A stretch of DNA of 38,794 nucleotides from assembly GCA_013285645.1 (NCBI GenBank), contig JABDHJ010000024.1:1459-40252 (forward strand). The letters run 5' to 3'. A program made the translations under genes and the position numbers. Origin of the DNA: Verrucomicrobiota bacterium. Lineage in GTDB: Bacteria > Verrucomicrobiota > Verrucomicrobiia > Methylacidiphilales > UBA1321. Under the pieces are notes generated by a model, which saw nothing but the letters and a program-made list of their open reading frames with translations, had not been told where the DNA came from and ran no database searches. Of this stretch, positions 1 through 7,286 are shown piece after piece. How positions within the stretch are numbered: the stretch's first letter is position 1; each line of letters starts with the position of its first letter.

Positions 1-387
1 CTTCTTGACGCCGTACTTGGAACGGGAAACATTGCGGGTCAGCTTGTTCGTGTTGCTGGGGCCGGCGGCGCCGAGGGCGTCGAGCGTGCCACGCACGATA
101 TGGTAACGAACACCGGGCAAATCCTTGACGCGACCGCCGCGGACGAGGACGATGGAGTGTTCCTGCAAATTGTGGCCTTCGCCGGGGATGTAGGCGATGA
201 CTTCCTGGCCGTTGGTGAGACGCACTTTGGCGACCTTACGCAAGGCGGAGTTAGGCTTCTTGGGGGTGCGGGTCATGACCTGCACGCAGACGCCGCGGCG
301 TTGCGGCGCACCTTTGAGTGCGGGCGACTTCGTCTTGACGACGACTTTGCTGCGTCCTTTGCGAACCAATTGGTTGATCGTGGGCAT
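1..387 (-). CDS. rpsL: 30S ribosomal protein S12 (3' end cut by window edge)
   Basis: Reading the minus strand from the ATG at 385-387 gives [12 protein letters not shown], the universal S12 start. The frame stays open to base 1 (129 codons), ending ..SRSKYGVKK, so only the last few residues and the stop lie outside. S12 sits at the decoding centre of the 30S subunit. The two loops that carry streptomycin-resistance changes in other bacteria, [11 protein letters not shown] and [11 protein letters not shown], look wild type. In most bacteria rpsL opens the str operon (rpsL-rpsG-fusA-tuf), and those genes would lie to the left of the window. About 270 nt of structured leader precede it. Identification is essentially certain from the conserved sequence. 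Confidence 0.97.
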   Translation of the reverse strand, partial: MPTINQLVRKGRSKVVVKTKSPALKGAPQRRGVCVQVMTRTPKKPNSALRKVAKVRLTNGQEVIAYIPGEGHNLQEHSIVLVRGGRVKDLPGVRYHIVRGTLDALGAAGPSNTNKLTRNVSRSKYGVKK

Positions 388-454
388 TCCGTGTTTTCTT
401 TAGAGTTAAATCTGTCGTTCCGGGTGGCGCAGAAGCGGTTGCTCCACCGGCTTC

Positions 455-485
455 GAAAACAAAAACACGCCATTTGGGTGGCGTG
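455..485 (-). terminator. Intrinsic-terminator-like hairpin in the rpsL leader
   Basis: CACGCCA (466-472) and TGGCGTG (479-485) form a perfect 7-bp stem with a 6-nt loop. Read on the minus strand the stem is followed at once by TTTTTGTTTTCG, the form of a rho-independent terminator. It lies 79 nt upstream of the rpsL start and downstream of the candidate promoter, so it may act as an attenuator, or it may end a short upstream transcript. Further minus-strand stems sit in the same leader: CCCCCG/CGGGGG (608-624), GAGCA/TGCTC and TTTCGA/TCGAAA. The rest of 388-736 shows no convincing gene. Confidence 0.5.
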
Positions 486-630
486 CTAAGCTTTTGAAGC
501 TCGCATGGAGGACGGTATCTATCCTTTCGAACATCAAGCTCGAAACCCGTCACACGCTTCCTCATCACTCGAACCCGGTTAAGAGCATTTAGCTGCTCAA
601 CGAGGCGCCCCCGTTTTGCGGGGGAATGGG

Positions 631-658
631 ATCATGCCATAGTGGGGAATACGTGCAA
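631..658 (-). promoter_or_regulatory. Candidate promoter for rpsL / str operon
   Basis: On the minus strand TTGCAC (653-658) is followed after 16 nt by CATGAT (631-636), a plausible -35/-10 pair. Transcription would start near 623 and give a leader of roughly 235 nt before rpsL. No other gene on this strand lies between 388 and the window's next minus-strand gene, which ends at 1368, so a promoter is needed in this gap. The -10 match is only moderate. Confidence 0.35.
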
Positions 659-736
659 GATGTTTTTTGAGGATTTTTTTGCAGAGCGAGGACAAATAGC
701 TTTAACCACCGAATTCTTCCGTTCAAGGTCGTTCAA

Positions 737-1123
737 GTGACACCCTTCTATCCCGGGAAAGAAGCTTTTGCCGATTCGGCATCTGCAAATGGTAATTGGG
801 CTGTTGTCTTCGAGGACGACGGAGACACTGGATATTTCTATGCACTCGATCTCAATGAAGAAAAGAAAGGAGAAAATTCCATTCAGGAAGCCCTACAGAT
901 TTACAATGCGAAGTCTGTTACCGATAGCCATAAGGAGTCTATAGCTTCCATTATTTGGTCTCTGGATGGCGATAAAGCGTGCTTGCTGATCAATGATTAT
1001 CCGCATGCCATTATCGATTTTGCCGCAAAGAGGGCCTATTGCAGGACAAACTTTCCGTCACCCGGAAAATGGAAAGATCATGACTTCACTTGGGATGATC
1101 GTGTGCTGTCATTTTTCAAATAG
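737..1123 (+). CDS. DUF2251-like small cytosolic protein
   Basis: This is a 128-residue protein with a GTG start and no strong Shine-Dalgarno. It has no signal peptide or membrane segment. The stretches VVFEDDGDTGYFYALDL, ACLLINDYPHAIIDFAAKR and YCRTNFP recall the DUF2251 family of small uncharacterised bacterial proteins. I know of no function for it. The codon usage is more AT-rich than the neighbours and the gene stands alone between a ribosomal operon and a toxin-like pair. That would fit a mobile small gene, possibly an immunity-type protein, but this is speculation. The family assignment is from memory of its motifs. Confidence 0.7.
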   Translation: MTPFYPGKEAFADSASANGNWAVVFEDDGDTGYFYALDLNEEKKGENSIQEALQIYNAKSVTDSHKESIASIIWSLDGDKACLLINDYPHAIIDFAAKRAYCRTNFPSPGKWKDHDFTWDDRVLSFFK

Positions 1124-1165
1124 TCTATTACGACTAGCATTGACGTTGATCCGCTATTGACCAGC

Positions 1166-1226
1166 CATGCCGAAGGCATGCCAGCACCGTAGCCGGTGGT
1201 TGAGCCGTCCGCGGCGACACCACCGG
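1166..1226. repeat. Dispersed palindromic repeat (AGCCGGTGGTT..ACCACCGG type)
   Basis: A small hairpin, CATGCC-GAA-GGCATG (1166-1180), is followed by a unit at 1191-1226 whose ends, CCGGTGGT and ACCACCGG, are inverted copies. Nearly the same unit recurs at 8495-8531. It is non-coding and of the repetitive-extragenic-palindrome type. Confidence 0.7.
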
Positions 1227-1280
1227 AACACCGCCCCACATCCCCTCACCCCAGAGGGCGTGACAGCAGATGAAAAAAGG

Positions 1281-1364
1281 TTTCGCGCAACGACGCAACG
1301 TTCGCAACGGGAAACGGGGAAGTCTGAAGTGCAGACGTTGCGGTCGTTGCGTCGTTGCGCGAAA
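1281..1364 (-). terminator. Long perfect palindrome downstream of the zeta-type toxin
   Basis: Bases 1281-1300 and 1345-1364 are perfect reverse complements over 20 bp. After two mismatches a further CGCAACG/CGTTGCG pairs inward, and a GTCTG/CAGAC mini-stem sits in the loop (1322-1336). Read on the minus strand it begins 4 nt after the toxin gene and is followed by CCTTTTTTC, so it can end that transcript. Its length and its internal GCAACGACGCAACG repetition are more than a terminator needs, which suggests a repeat element reused as one. Confidence 0.65.
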
Positions 1365-1367
1365 TTT

Positions 1368-1973
1368 TCAGCTCGGTCGCGTCTGCTCAAGGATCGGCTT
1401 GGCCCAATCGTTGACGGGTTGGCGGTAGAGTTTTTTCAATGCGCCGCTTTCAGCACGAAAGAGCAATACCGGAGGAGCGTCTTCGATGGAATTGTCATAA
1501 ATATAGGCGCGATCAACGAAAGAAATGGATGTGGCGCATTGGGCAATGGACTTGGAGTACCGGCTGATGATTTTATTTGTTGGAACGGTGTGACCACCTT
1601 CCTTGACTCTCTGGGCAATGCGGGCAACGTTGATTTGCGGACTGTCCGTACAAACGAAAAAGAGCCGGATGAAGAAACCGGCAGCCTTGGCGCGACACAA
1701 ATACTCAACTTTGTCTGGAGCGGAAAAGACAGTCTCGAACGCGAGACTACCTCTTTCCAGCAAACAAGTTTCCCTCATTTGTTCCGCTTTCTTCGCGGCC
1801 TTCAATGAGGCCTCCGGCGAATTCCAATCGCCGAACTCGTTTTGCGCGATGACATCGGGATTGATGTAGAGGCAATTTTCCGTCCAGGTGTGCAGAAGCA
1901 ATTGGTCGGTGATCGAAGTTTTGCCGGAACCATTTGGGCCGGCAATGACGACCAGTTCAGGCTTTTTGCTCAC
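1368..1973 (-). CDS. Zeta-toxin-like P-loop ATPase/kinase (predicted ABC-type ATPase, COG4185 class)
   Basis: The 201-residue protein starts at a GTG at 1971-1973. It opens MSKKPELVVIAGPNGSGKTS, a Walker A P-loop at residues about 12-20, and then has NPDVIAQNEFG and an ETVFS segment (about residues 80-84) typical of zeta-toxin-like kinases. Known zeta toxins phosphorylate UDP-N-acetylglucosamine, but the substrates of this COG4185 branch are not settled. The small gene at 1981-2169 ends 7 nt before this start, on the same strand. That is the usual layout of antitoxin then toxin. No signal peptide or membrane segment is seen. The family call is firm; toxicity is inferred. Confidence 0.8.
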   Translation of the reverse strand: MSKKPELVVIAGPNGSGKTSITDQLLLHTWTENCLYINPDVIAQNEFGDWNSPEASLKAAKKAEQMRETCLLERGSLAFETVFSAPDKVEYLCRAKAAGFFIRLFFVCTDSPQINVARIAQRVKEGGHTVPTNKIISRYSKSIAQCATSISFVDRAYIYDNSIEDAPPVLLFRAESGALKKLYRQPVNDWAKPILEQTRPS

Positions 1974-1980
1974 CGTAAGC

Positions 1981-2169
1981 TCAAGTTCCGTAGGGCCGCG
2001 CCGTGGGCTCGCCTACTAAATGGCTGCTCCCAGGCGATTGTAAACTGGCCGCTTTTTTCTTCGCGCGAACAGCCTCCCCCACATACTGCATCAACTCGGC
2101 GAGTTGCTCGTCGGTTGGTTCGGTCTCGGTGTCCATGAGATCGAAGATCTTATGCGGCTCGTCGGGCAT
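1981..2169 (-). CDS. Putative small antitoxin of the zeta-type pair
   Basis: This 62-residue acidic then basic protein reads FDLMDTETEPTDEQLAELMQ then EAVRAKKKAA. It looks like a helix with a charged tail. It directly precedes the zeta-like kinase with a 7-nt gap. Small helical proteins of this kind are commonly encoded next to COG4185 ATPases and are assumed to neutralise them. I recognise no named domain. Its start at 2169 lies in a stretch with no clear Shine-Dalgarno. Confidence 0.6.
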   Translation of the reverse strand: MPDEPHKIFDLMDTETEPTDEQLAELMQYVGEAVRAKKKAASLQSPGSSHLVGEPTARPYGT

Positions 2170-2246
2170 GGTTCATTATGCTTCTGGACGGGGCCTTCGA
2201 CAAGCTCAACAAGCCAGCATGACGACTGGGATCGTCGCGCCGCTTG

Positions 2247-3236
2247 TTACTGGCTGGGCGGAGTCGTCGGTGTCTGGTCTGCGGGCTTGGCTGAGGAAGA
2301 ATCCTGGCTCTGCTGCTGAGCCGCGCTTATATCCGATTGCACCTTCTTGACCTGATTGCCGAGGGCGATCAATACCGAGATGATCACGACGCCAAAATAG
2401 ATGAAAACCACATTCTTCAAGGTGAAGATGAAGGCCATGGGATAGGCCAGGAAATTTCGTCCGGAGCGACGGGCATATTGGGCATCATGAAAGCCGAGAA
2501 TATTGGCCACGCGCTGGGACAGCGTCGGATAGGAAACAATCAGTTCGTGCCAGGAGATGAAGAAGCCACGGGTCTTGAAGTGCTGCTCGGCAAAGTGACG
2601 CGTGTCGATTTGGGAAGCCTCGCGCCCGGAGGCCAGTACGGTGAGGGCCAGCATGGAGGCATTGAGATCGTTGGAGGCATAGGCGCCGTAACGATCGCAG
2701 GTGGCTTCGCAAGCGCGGTGGTAGGCCTCGCCGATGAGAGGAATGATGCTTCCGGGCAGCACCCATAATTTCTTCTGGAGATGTTTGCGCTGAATGTGGC
2801 CGATCTCGTGTCCCATGAGAAATTTCATCATGGGGCTGGAGGCGCCGAGGGTTTCCACAAATGTGGAGTAGATCACGACAAAATTACGGCCAGCGTGACG
2901 GGTCGCGAAGGCGTTGAGGATGCCGCCCGATTGCATCAGGTAGAGCTCGGGCACCGAGGCCAGGTTGAGGCGCTGGCAAACCTCCGTGTAGGTGGCGTAA
3001 AGTTCCGGATATTGCTGCGGCGTGATTTGCACGCTTTCCGAGCGCAACCGCGCCACGAGCAAACCATGCGTGAACCAGGCAGCGAGGGCCAAAATACCAA
3101 CGGCGAAAATGCCGACCATGGAAATCACCGCTAATAACCAGATGATAATGGCGATGACGAGGAGCACTGTAAAGTAGGTGTTCTCCTTGGGATTGACCAA
3201 ATTCTGCAGACTCAAAGTGCCGGTTTGTGATTCCAT
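2247..3236 (-). CDS. M48-family membrane zinc metalloprotease
   Basis: The protein is an integral-membrane peptidase of about 329 residues. I place the start at the ATG at 3234-3236 because GGAG lies 8 nt upstream, although the frame stays open to 3398. An N-terminal hydrophobic region (about residues 20-60) holds one or two membrane helices. The catalytic HEIGH motif (about residue 143) gives two zinc ligands and the general base. The EATCDRYG segment supplies the third ligand, as in HtpX/Ste24/Oma1-type enzymes. A last helix near IFTLKNVVFIYFGVVIISVLIAL is followed by a Gln/Ser/Pro-rich tail. Such proteases degrade or process membrane proteins during stress. It stands alone, and the stretch 2170-2246 upstream of 2247 holds only repeat-like sequence. 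Confidence 0.85.
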   Translation of the reverse strand: MESQTGTLSLQNLVNPKENTYFTVLLVIAIIIWLLAVISMVGIFAVGILALAAWFTHGLLVARLRSESVQITPQQYPELYATYTEVCQRLNLASVPELYLMQSGGILNAFATRHAGRNFVVIYSTFVETLGASSPMMKFLMGHEIGHIQRKHLQKKLWVLPGSIIPLIGEAYHRACEATCDRYGAYASNDLNASMLALTVLASGREASQIDTRHFAEQHFKTRGFFISWHELIVSYPTLSQRVANILGFHDAQYARRSGRNFLAYPMAFIFTLKNVVFIYFGVVIISVLIALGNQVKKVQSDISAAQQQSQDSSSAKPADQTPTTPPSQ

Positions 3237-3435
3237 TTGCAAAGCTCCGTTAGTTATTAATTTAGGAATAATTCTCGGTGCGAGCGTGTCCCTAATTTTT
3301 CCAAAGTCAAGAGGAGAGGCTGATGGCTTGAGCAAGATGAACGGATGCTGCGCTGTGCGCGGAGGGTTCATCCATTTGAATAACAAGGAGAACGACACTC
3401 ACTCGCACTATGCCGGTAAACGGAGCAGAGAAAGC

Positions 3436-4098
3436 TCAGCGTGACACCTTGGACAAACCGACACCGGGCGCCTTGTGGGAGGTTATGGCGGCCCACGCCC
3501 GGCTCGCCACTTCTTCGCCAACCGGAGGAAGAAATCCGGCGTGGAGACGAACCGGCGCAACGCGCGGCGGTGGAAATGGATAGTGACGCAGGACTACGGT
3601 GTAATCGACTTCAGACTTTTCTCCCGATGCCAGGGAAGGCGCGTGATAGTAGAGAGTAATCGAATAGACGCCGGGCGAGACATCGAGCAATCGGGGGCGG
3701 GCGATTTTTGAGCGCGGTGCGCGGTGGAAGAGATCGTGGGTACGATGCCGGGCGCAATCGAAAAGCTGCTCATGCGTGGCGAGGCATATTTGGCCGTAGG
3801 TGCGCAGGTTGCCCGAGGCGATTTGCGCGGGACTGGAGCGGGCAATCCGGTCAACGAGATGATCGTTCTCGGTCAGGAGCAGGCGGAAGTGGCGGGTCCT
3901 CGCCGGCGCTTTCCACGATAGGATTGTCAACGCCTGCATTTGGTTGGAAAAATGCGCCATCATGTCGAGACGATCGGCTTTCTTGTCGATGAAAACCGGG
4001 TAGGTTTCCACATCCACCAAGGCGAGAGACTCGCCGGGTTCGTGGGCAAAAGCCTTTTCCTGATTCATCTCCATCGTCTCGGACGAAGCGGTTGGCAT
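3436..4098 (-). CDS. Conserved-looking hypothetical protein
   Basis: This 220-residue cytosolic protein was not recognised. There is no signal peptide or membrane helix. A region with beta-strand character, PGVYSITLYYHAPS then EVDYTVVLRHYPFPPP, precedes a proline-rich C-terminus. It is divergent from nadB, and the 89 bp between the two starts presumably carries both promoters. Codon use resembles the neighbouring core genes, which argues that it is real. Confidence 0.55.
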   Translation of the reverse strand: MPTASSETMEMNQEKAFAHEPGESLALVDVETYPVFIDKKADRLDMMAHFSNQMQALTILSWKAPARTRHFRLLLTENDHLVDRIARSSPAQIASGNLRTYGQICLATHEQLFDCARHRTHDLFHRAPRSKIARPRLLDVSPGVYSITLYYHAPSLASGEKSEVDYTVVLRHYPFPPPRVAPVRLHAGFLPPVGEEVASRAWAAITSHKAPGVGLSKVSR

Positions 4099-4187
4099 GA
4101 TTCAAATTAAGCCGATATGGGCAATCGGCAACCGGGCGCGTGCATTTTTTGGTTGGCGAAGTGGCGTAAACAGAGGCAGTTTGACCC

Positions 4188-5786
4188 ATGGCAGAAGTCC
4201 ATCGTTACGATTACGTCGTGCTCGGTTCCGGCATTGCCGGGCTGACTTTCGCGCTGAATGTGGCGCAGGAAAGCTCCGTGGCGGTGATTACGAAAAAGAA
4301 TCGCGCGGAATCGAACACCAATTATGCGCAAGGCGGCATCGCGGCCGTGACCTCGGCGGAGGATACCTTCGACCTGCATGTGCACGACACGCTGGAATCC
4401 GGCGCCGGTCTTTGTCATGAGAACGTGGTACGCGGAATCGTCGAGGAAGGTCCGGCGCGAATCAAGGAGTTGATCGAGTTGGGCATGTCCTTCAGCGAAC
4501 GCGAGAACGGCGGCGGACACGAACTTGATCTCGGCAAGGAGGGCGGCCACTCGAAGCGGCGCATTCTTCACGCCAAAGATATTACCGGACGGGAAATTGA
4601 GACCGCGTTGCTGACGGCGCTGGCTCTGCATCCCAACGTGGAGATCTTTGAAAATCACGCGGCCATCGACCTGATCACACGCCGCAAGCTGGGCTTCACG
4701 ACCGATAACCGTTGCGTGGGCGTTTATGTGCTCGATTGCAAAACTGGCAAGGTCGAGACCTTTGCCTGTCGTCACCTGCTTCTGGCCACGGGCGGTTGCG
4801 GGAAGGTTTATCTCTATACCACGAACCCGAGCATCGCGACAGGTGATGGCGTGGCCATGGCGTATCGCGCGGGCGCACCGATTGCAAACATGGAGTTCAT
4901 CCAGTTTCACCCGACCTGCCTGTTCCATCCCAACGCACAATCGTTCCTGATCAGCGAGGCGGTGCGGGGCGAAGGCGGCATCCTGCGCAACGGCGCCGGG
5001 CAGCCGTTCATGGACGGCGTGCATCCGCTGAAATCGCTCGCGCCTCGAGACATCGTCGCGCGGGCCATCGATGCGGAAATCAAGAAAACCGGCGCGGAGT
5101 GCGTCTATCTCGACATCACGCACCAGAGCCGCGAGTTCCTGCAAAATCGATTTCCCGCCATCTACGCGAAGTGCCTCGAGTGCGGCATCGACATGGCAAT
5201 CCAGCCGATTCCGGTGGTGCCCTCGGCGCATTATCAATGCGGCGGTGTGATCACGGCGTCGGATGGGAGCACGGAGTTGCCGGGACTTTGGGCAGTGGGT
5301 GAGGTCGGTTGCACGGGCCTGCATGGCGCGAATCGGCTGGCGAGCAATTCCCTTTTGGAGGCGCTGGTCGTGGCGCATCGCGCGGCGGAGGCGGTGAAGA
5401 AGGAGAAGTCGGTGCCGGGACTGAAGGACATCCCCCCGTGGCAAAGCGGCTCCGCACAGGACCCCGACGAGTTGGTCGTGATCTATCACAACTGGCGCGA
5501 AATCCGGCAGTTGATGTGGGATTATGTCGGCATCGTCCGCACGAATAAACGGCTGCATCGCGCGGCGAGTCGACTGCGCAGCCTGAGCGAGGAAGTGCGC
5601 GACTACTATTGGAATTACAAGCTCACCTGCGACTTGATCGAGCTGCGCAACCTCGTGTTGGTAGCGTCACTCATCGTCGATTGCGCGGTGAGCCGACATG
5701 AGAGCCGCGGACTGCACTTTAATCTCGATTATCCAGAGCTCAACCAGAGTCATCCCCCAAGCGATACGGTGCTGAAGCCGGGGTGA
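4188..5786 (+). CDS. nadB: L-aspartate oxidase
   Basis: NadB oxidises L-aspartate to iminoaspartate with FAD, the first step of de novo NAD synthesis; quinolinate synthase NadA uses the product. The 532-residue protein has the FAD-binding GSGIAG near the N-terminus, then AQGGIAAV, IQFHPTCLF, SEAVRGEGGILRN, PSAHYQCGGV and GANRLASNSLLE, all diagnostic of the succinate dehydrogenase/fumarate reductase flavoprotein family. A C-terminal helical domain follows, with the LMWDYVGIVR segment of aspartate oxidases. Length is typical (about 530). nadA and nadC are not in the window. Confidence 0.96.
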   Translation: MAEVHRYDYVVLGSGIAGLTFALNVAQESSVAVITKKNRAESNTNYAQGGIAAVTSAEDTFDLHVHDTLESGAGLCHENVVRGIVEEGPARIKELIELGMSFSERENGGGHELDLGKEGGHSKRRILHAKDITGREIETALLTALALHPNVEIFENHAAIDLITRRKLGFTTDNRCVGVYVLDCKTGKVETFACRHLLLATGGCGKVYLYTTNPSIATGDGVAMAYRAGAPIANMEFIQFHPTCLFHPNAQSFLISEAVRGEGGILRNGAGQPFMDGVHPLKSLAPRDIVARAIDAEIKKTGAECVYLDITHQSREFLQNRFPAIYAKCLECGIDMAIQPIPVVPSAHYQCGGVITASDGSTELPGLWAVGEVGCTGLHGANRLASNSLLEALVVAHRAAEAVKKEKSVPGLKDIPPWQSGSAQDPDELVVIYHNWREIRQLMWDYVGIVRTNKRLHRAASRLRSLSEEVRDYYWNYKLTCDLIELRNLVLVASLIVDCAVSRHESRGLHFNLDYPELNQSHPPSDTVLKPG

Positions 5787-5801
5787 CGCCTTGACCCAAA
5801 A

Positions 5802-5824
5802 GTGATATCATGCGACGATATCAC
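5802..5824 (+). promoter_or_regulatory. Operator palindrome of the RHH/PIN operon
   Basis: GTGATATC (5802-5809) and GATATCAC (5817-5824) are perfect 8-bp inverted repeats ending one base before the antitoxin ATG at 5826. A TTGACC at 5791-5796 offers a -35. Ribbon-helix-helix antitoxins bind such palindromes to repress their own operon. The absence of a Shine-Dalgarno before 5826 would fit a leaderless or very short leader transcript. Confidence 0.6.
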
Positions 5825-5825
5825 T

Positions 5826-6080
5826 ATGCGGACCATCGTTGATCTTCCCAAGGAACAGATCGAGGCCTTGGACAGTTACGCCAAGACGAAGGGCATTTCG
5901 CGTGCGGCAGTAGTTCGAGAGGCAGTTGCAACGTATCTTCCGGCCAAAAAAAAGAAAATCGATTGGCGCAAACATCCGGCTTTCGGAAGTGAGAAAATGC
6001 CTAAGGGCTTCGACTCGGTCGAGTACGTCCGTAAACTCCGTGCCGAATGGGACCATCGTGCCATTGAATGCGATTATTGA
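5826..6080 (+). CDS. Ribbon-helix-helix antitoxin of a type II TA pair
   Basis: The 84-residue protein starts MRTIVDLPKEQ, a classic RHH beta strand, followed by IEALDSYAKTKGISRAAVVREAVATYL, the two helices of a CopG/VapB-type fold. A basic linker and a C-terminal toxin-binding tail with YVRKLRAEWDHR follow. I chose the ATG at 5826 rather than the in-frame GTG at 5802 because homologues start with this strand and because 5802-5824 is an operator-like palindrome. The stop overlaps the toxin start by 23 nt, which would couple translation. Confidence 0.85.
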   Translation: MRTIVDLPKEQIEALDSYAKTKGISRAAVVREAVATYLPAKKKKIDWRKHPAFGSEKMPKGFDSVEYVRKLRAEWDHRAIECDY

Positions 6081-6423
6081 CACCAACATCCTGGTTGACT
6101 GCGTTCACGGAGTTGAAGCAGCCGTCCAGGAGTTGATGCGATACGAAAAAATATCGGTCTCGCGAATCGTCTGGATTGAATTTCTCGCGGGCGCGAAAAC
6201 GGCCGATGTTGAGGCACGAAGGAGATCGATGTTGCTTGATATCGAGTTACTCGAAGTTGATGAAGCCGTGAGCTTGGAAACCATCCTCGTTCGCCAACGC
6301 ACCCGGCTCAAACTCCCGGACGCCATCATCCTCGCAACTGCTCGGGTCCACGGCTTGCTGCTGGTCACCCGGAATCATCGCGACTTCTCGCGCCGAGACC
6401 CGGATGTGAGAATTCCGTATTAG
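6058..6423 (+). CDS. PIN-domain toxin (VapC-type ribonuclease)
   Basis: The 121-residue protein starts at a GTG at 6058 (MPLNAIIDTNILVD) inside the antitoxin gene. PIN domains cleave RNA with a cluster of acidic residues. Here these are D in IIDTNILVD, E in WIEFLAG, and D in LKLPDAIILATA; the TRNHRDF segment closes the domain. VapC toxins usually cut initiator tRNA or rRNA. With the preceding RHH gene it makes a complete type II toxin-antitoxin operon. The stop overlaps that of holB by 2 bases on the opposite strand. Confidence 0.88.
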   Translation: MPLNAIIDTNILVDCVHGVEAAVQELMRYEKISVSRIVWIEFLAGAKTADVEARRRSMLLDIELLEVDEAVSLETILVRQRTRLKLPDAIILATARVHGLLLVTRNHRDFSRRDPDVRIPY

Positions 6424-7277
6424 ACCAAGCCCTCAATGCGCAGGCACGCATGCTCGACAGCGAGATGTGGCTCGCAATTCTGCGCGAGGGCGGCCTGCAA
6501 TTCTTCCAGCGCTTTCACTGCGCGCATGCGTTCGTGTTCCGATGTCTTGGCCACCTTCTCGGACATCCGCCAGTACCAGCGCTGGAGTTGCGCGATCGAT
6601 TCCTGGCGACCGAGTTGAAATTCCGCCTCGACCAGCGCCTTGCCGACATCTTCCTCGATATCATCGTCGCTGTTCTTGAGATGCGCTTCCGCCTTGGCAC
6701 GGACCTCGGACCAATGATCGTGCAGCACTTGGGCGCGAGCATACGCGCGCAACGCGGGATTGGGTTGGCTGCCGTACCATGGACGAATCCACTCGGGTTC
6801 ATGTCCGGTCGTCGAATCGATATCTTCAAAACCAAGATCGAGCCGGAGGCAGCGCGAGATGATGGTGGGCAACAGCATCGCAGGTCGGCCCGAGGTGAGC
6901 AGGATGAGCGTGTGGGCGGGCGGTTCCTCGAGCGTCTTGAGGAAAGCGTTGGCCGCGCTGGCTGCGCCCATGCACATGCGCTCGGCATCGAAGATGACGG
7001 CGACCTTCAGCGGCGCGATGTAGGGACGTAAATAGAGTTCGTGCTCAAGCGTACGGATTTGTTCCACCGTGATATGCCGCGATTTCGATTCGGGGCGGAC
7101 GGCGTGGAAATCCGGATGCTCCTGCGGCGCGGCATCAAGGACTTGTCCCGCCAAACCGAGCGCGAGGTTTGCCAGTGATTCGGAATGATCACCCGTGAGC
7201 AGATATGAATGCCCCATCCGCCCCTGCTCAATGCTGGCGGCAAATCGTTGACGAAGTTCTTCAGCGCGGAAGGGCAT
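6420..7277 (-). CDS. holB: DNA polymerase III delta' subunit
   Basis: The 285-residue AAA+ clamp-loader subunit has the conserved order HSYLLTG, ITVEQIRTL, KVAVIFDAERM, AANAFLKTLEEPP and TIISRC. The SRC motif provides the arginine finger to the neighbouring ATPase. The P-loop is degenerate (LLTGDHSESL), as expected since delta' does not hydrolyse ATP. No zinc-finger cysteines are visible. tmk lies just upstream on the same strand, a common pairing, but here one membrane-protein gene separates them. The gene ends against the PIN toxin gene. Confidence 0.88.
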   Translation of the reverse strand: MPFRAEELRQRFAASIEQGRMGHSYLLTGDHSESLANLALGLAGQVLDAAPQEHPDFHAVRPESKSRHITVEQIRTLEHELYLRPYIAPLKVAVIFDAERMCMGAASAANAFLKTLEEPPAHTLILLTSGRPAMLLPTIISRCLRLDLGFEDIDSTTGHEPEWIRPWYGSQPNPALRAYARAQVLHDHWSEVRAKAEAHLKNSDDDIEEDVGKALVEAEFQLGRQESIAQLQRWYWRMSEKVAKTSEHERMRAVKALEELQAALAQNCEPHLAVEHACLRIEGLV

Positions 7278-7286
7278 GATTAAAGA

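Noticed and set aside
560-600. A GGTTCGA motif and a GAGCA/TGCTC stem in the rpsL leader, suggesting a tRNA
   Set aside because: No 7-bp acceptor stem, D arm or CCA end can be folded around it; the resemblance is local.
1281-1364. CRISPR-like repetition in the GCAACG palindrome, and in the other repeat clusters
   Set aside because: There are no regularly spaced direct repeats with unique spacers and no cas genes in the window.
4107-5558. A long open frame of 483 codons on the minus strand
   Set aside because: It lies antisense to nadB, which has full family motifs. The protein read from it is rich in Arg, His and Asp with no recognisable domain, as expected from the reverse strand of a GC-rich gene.
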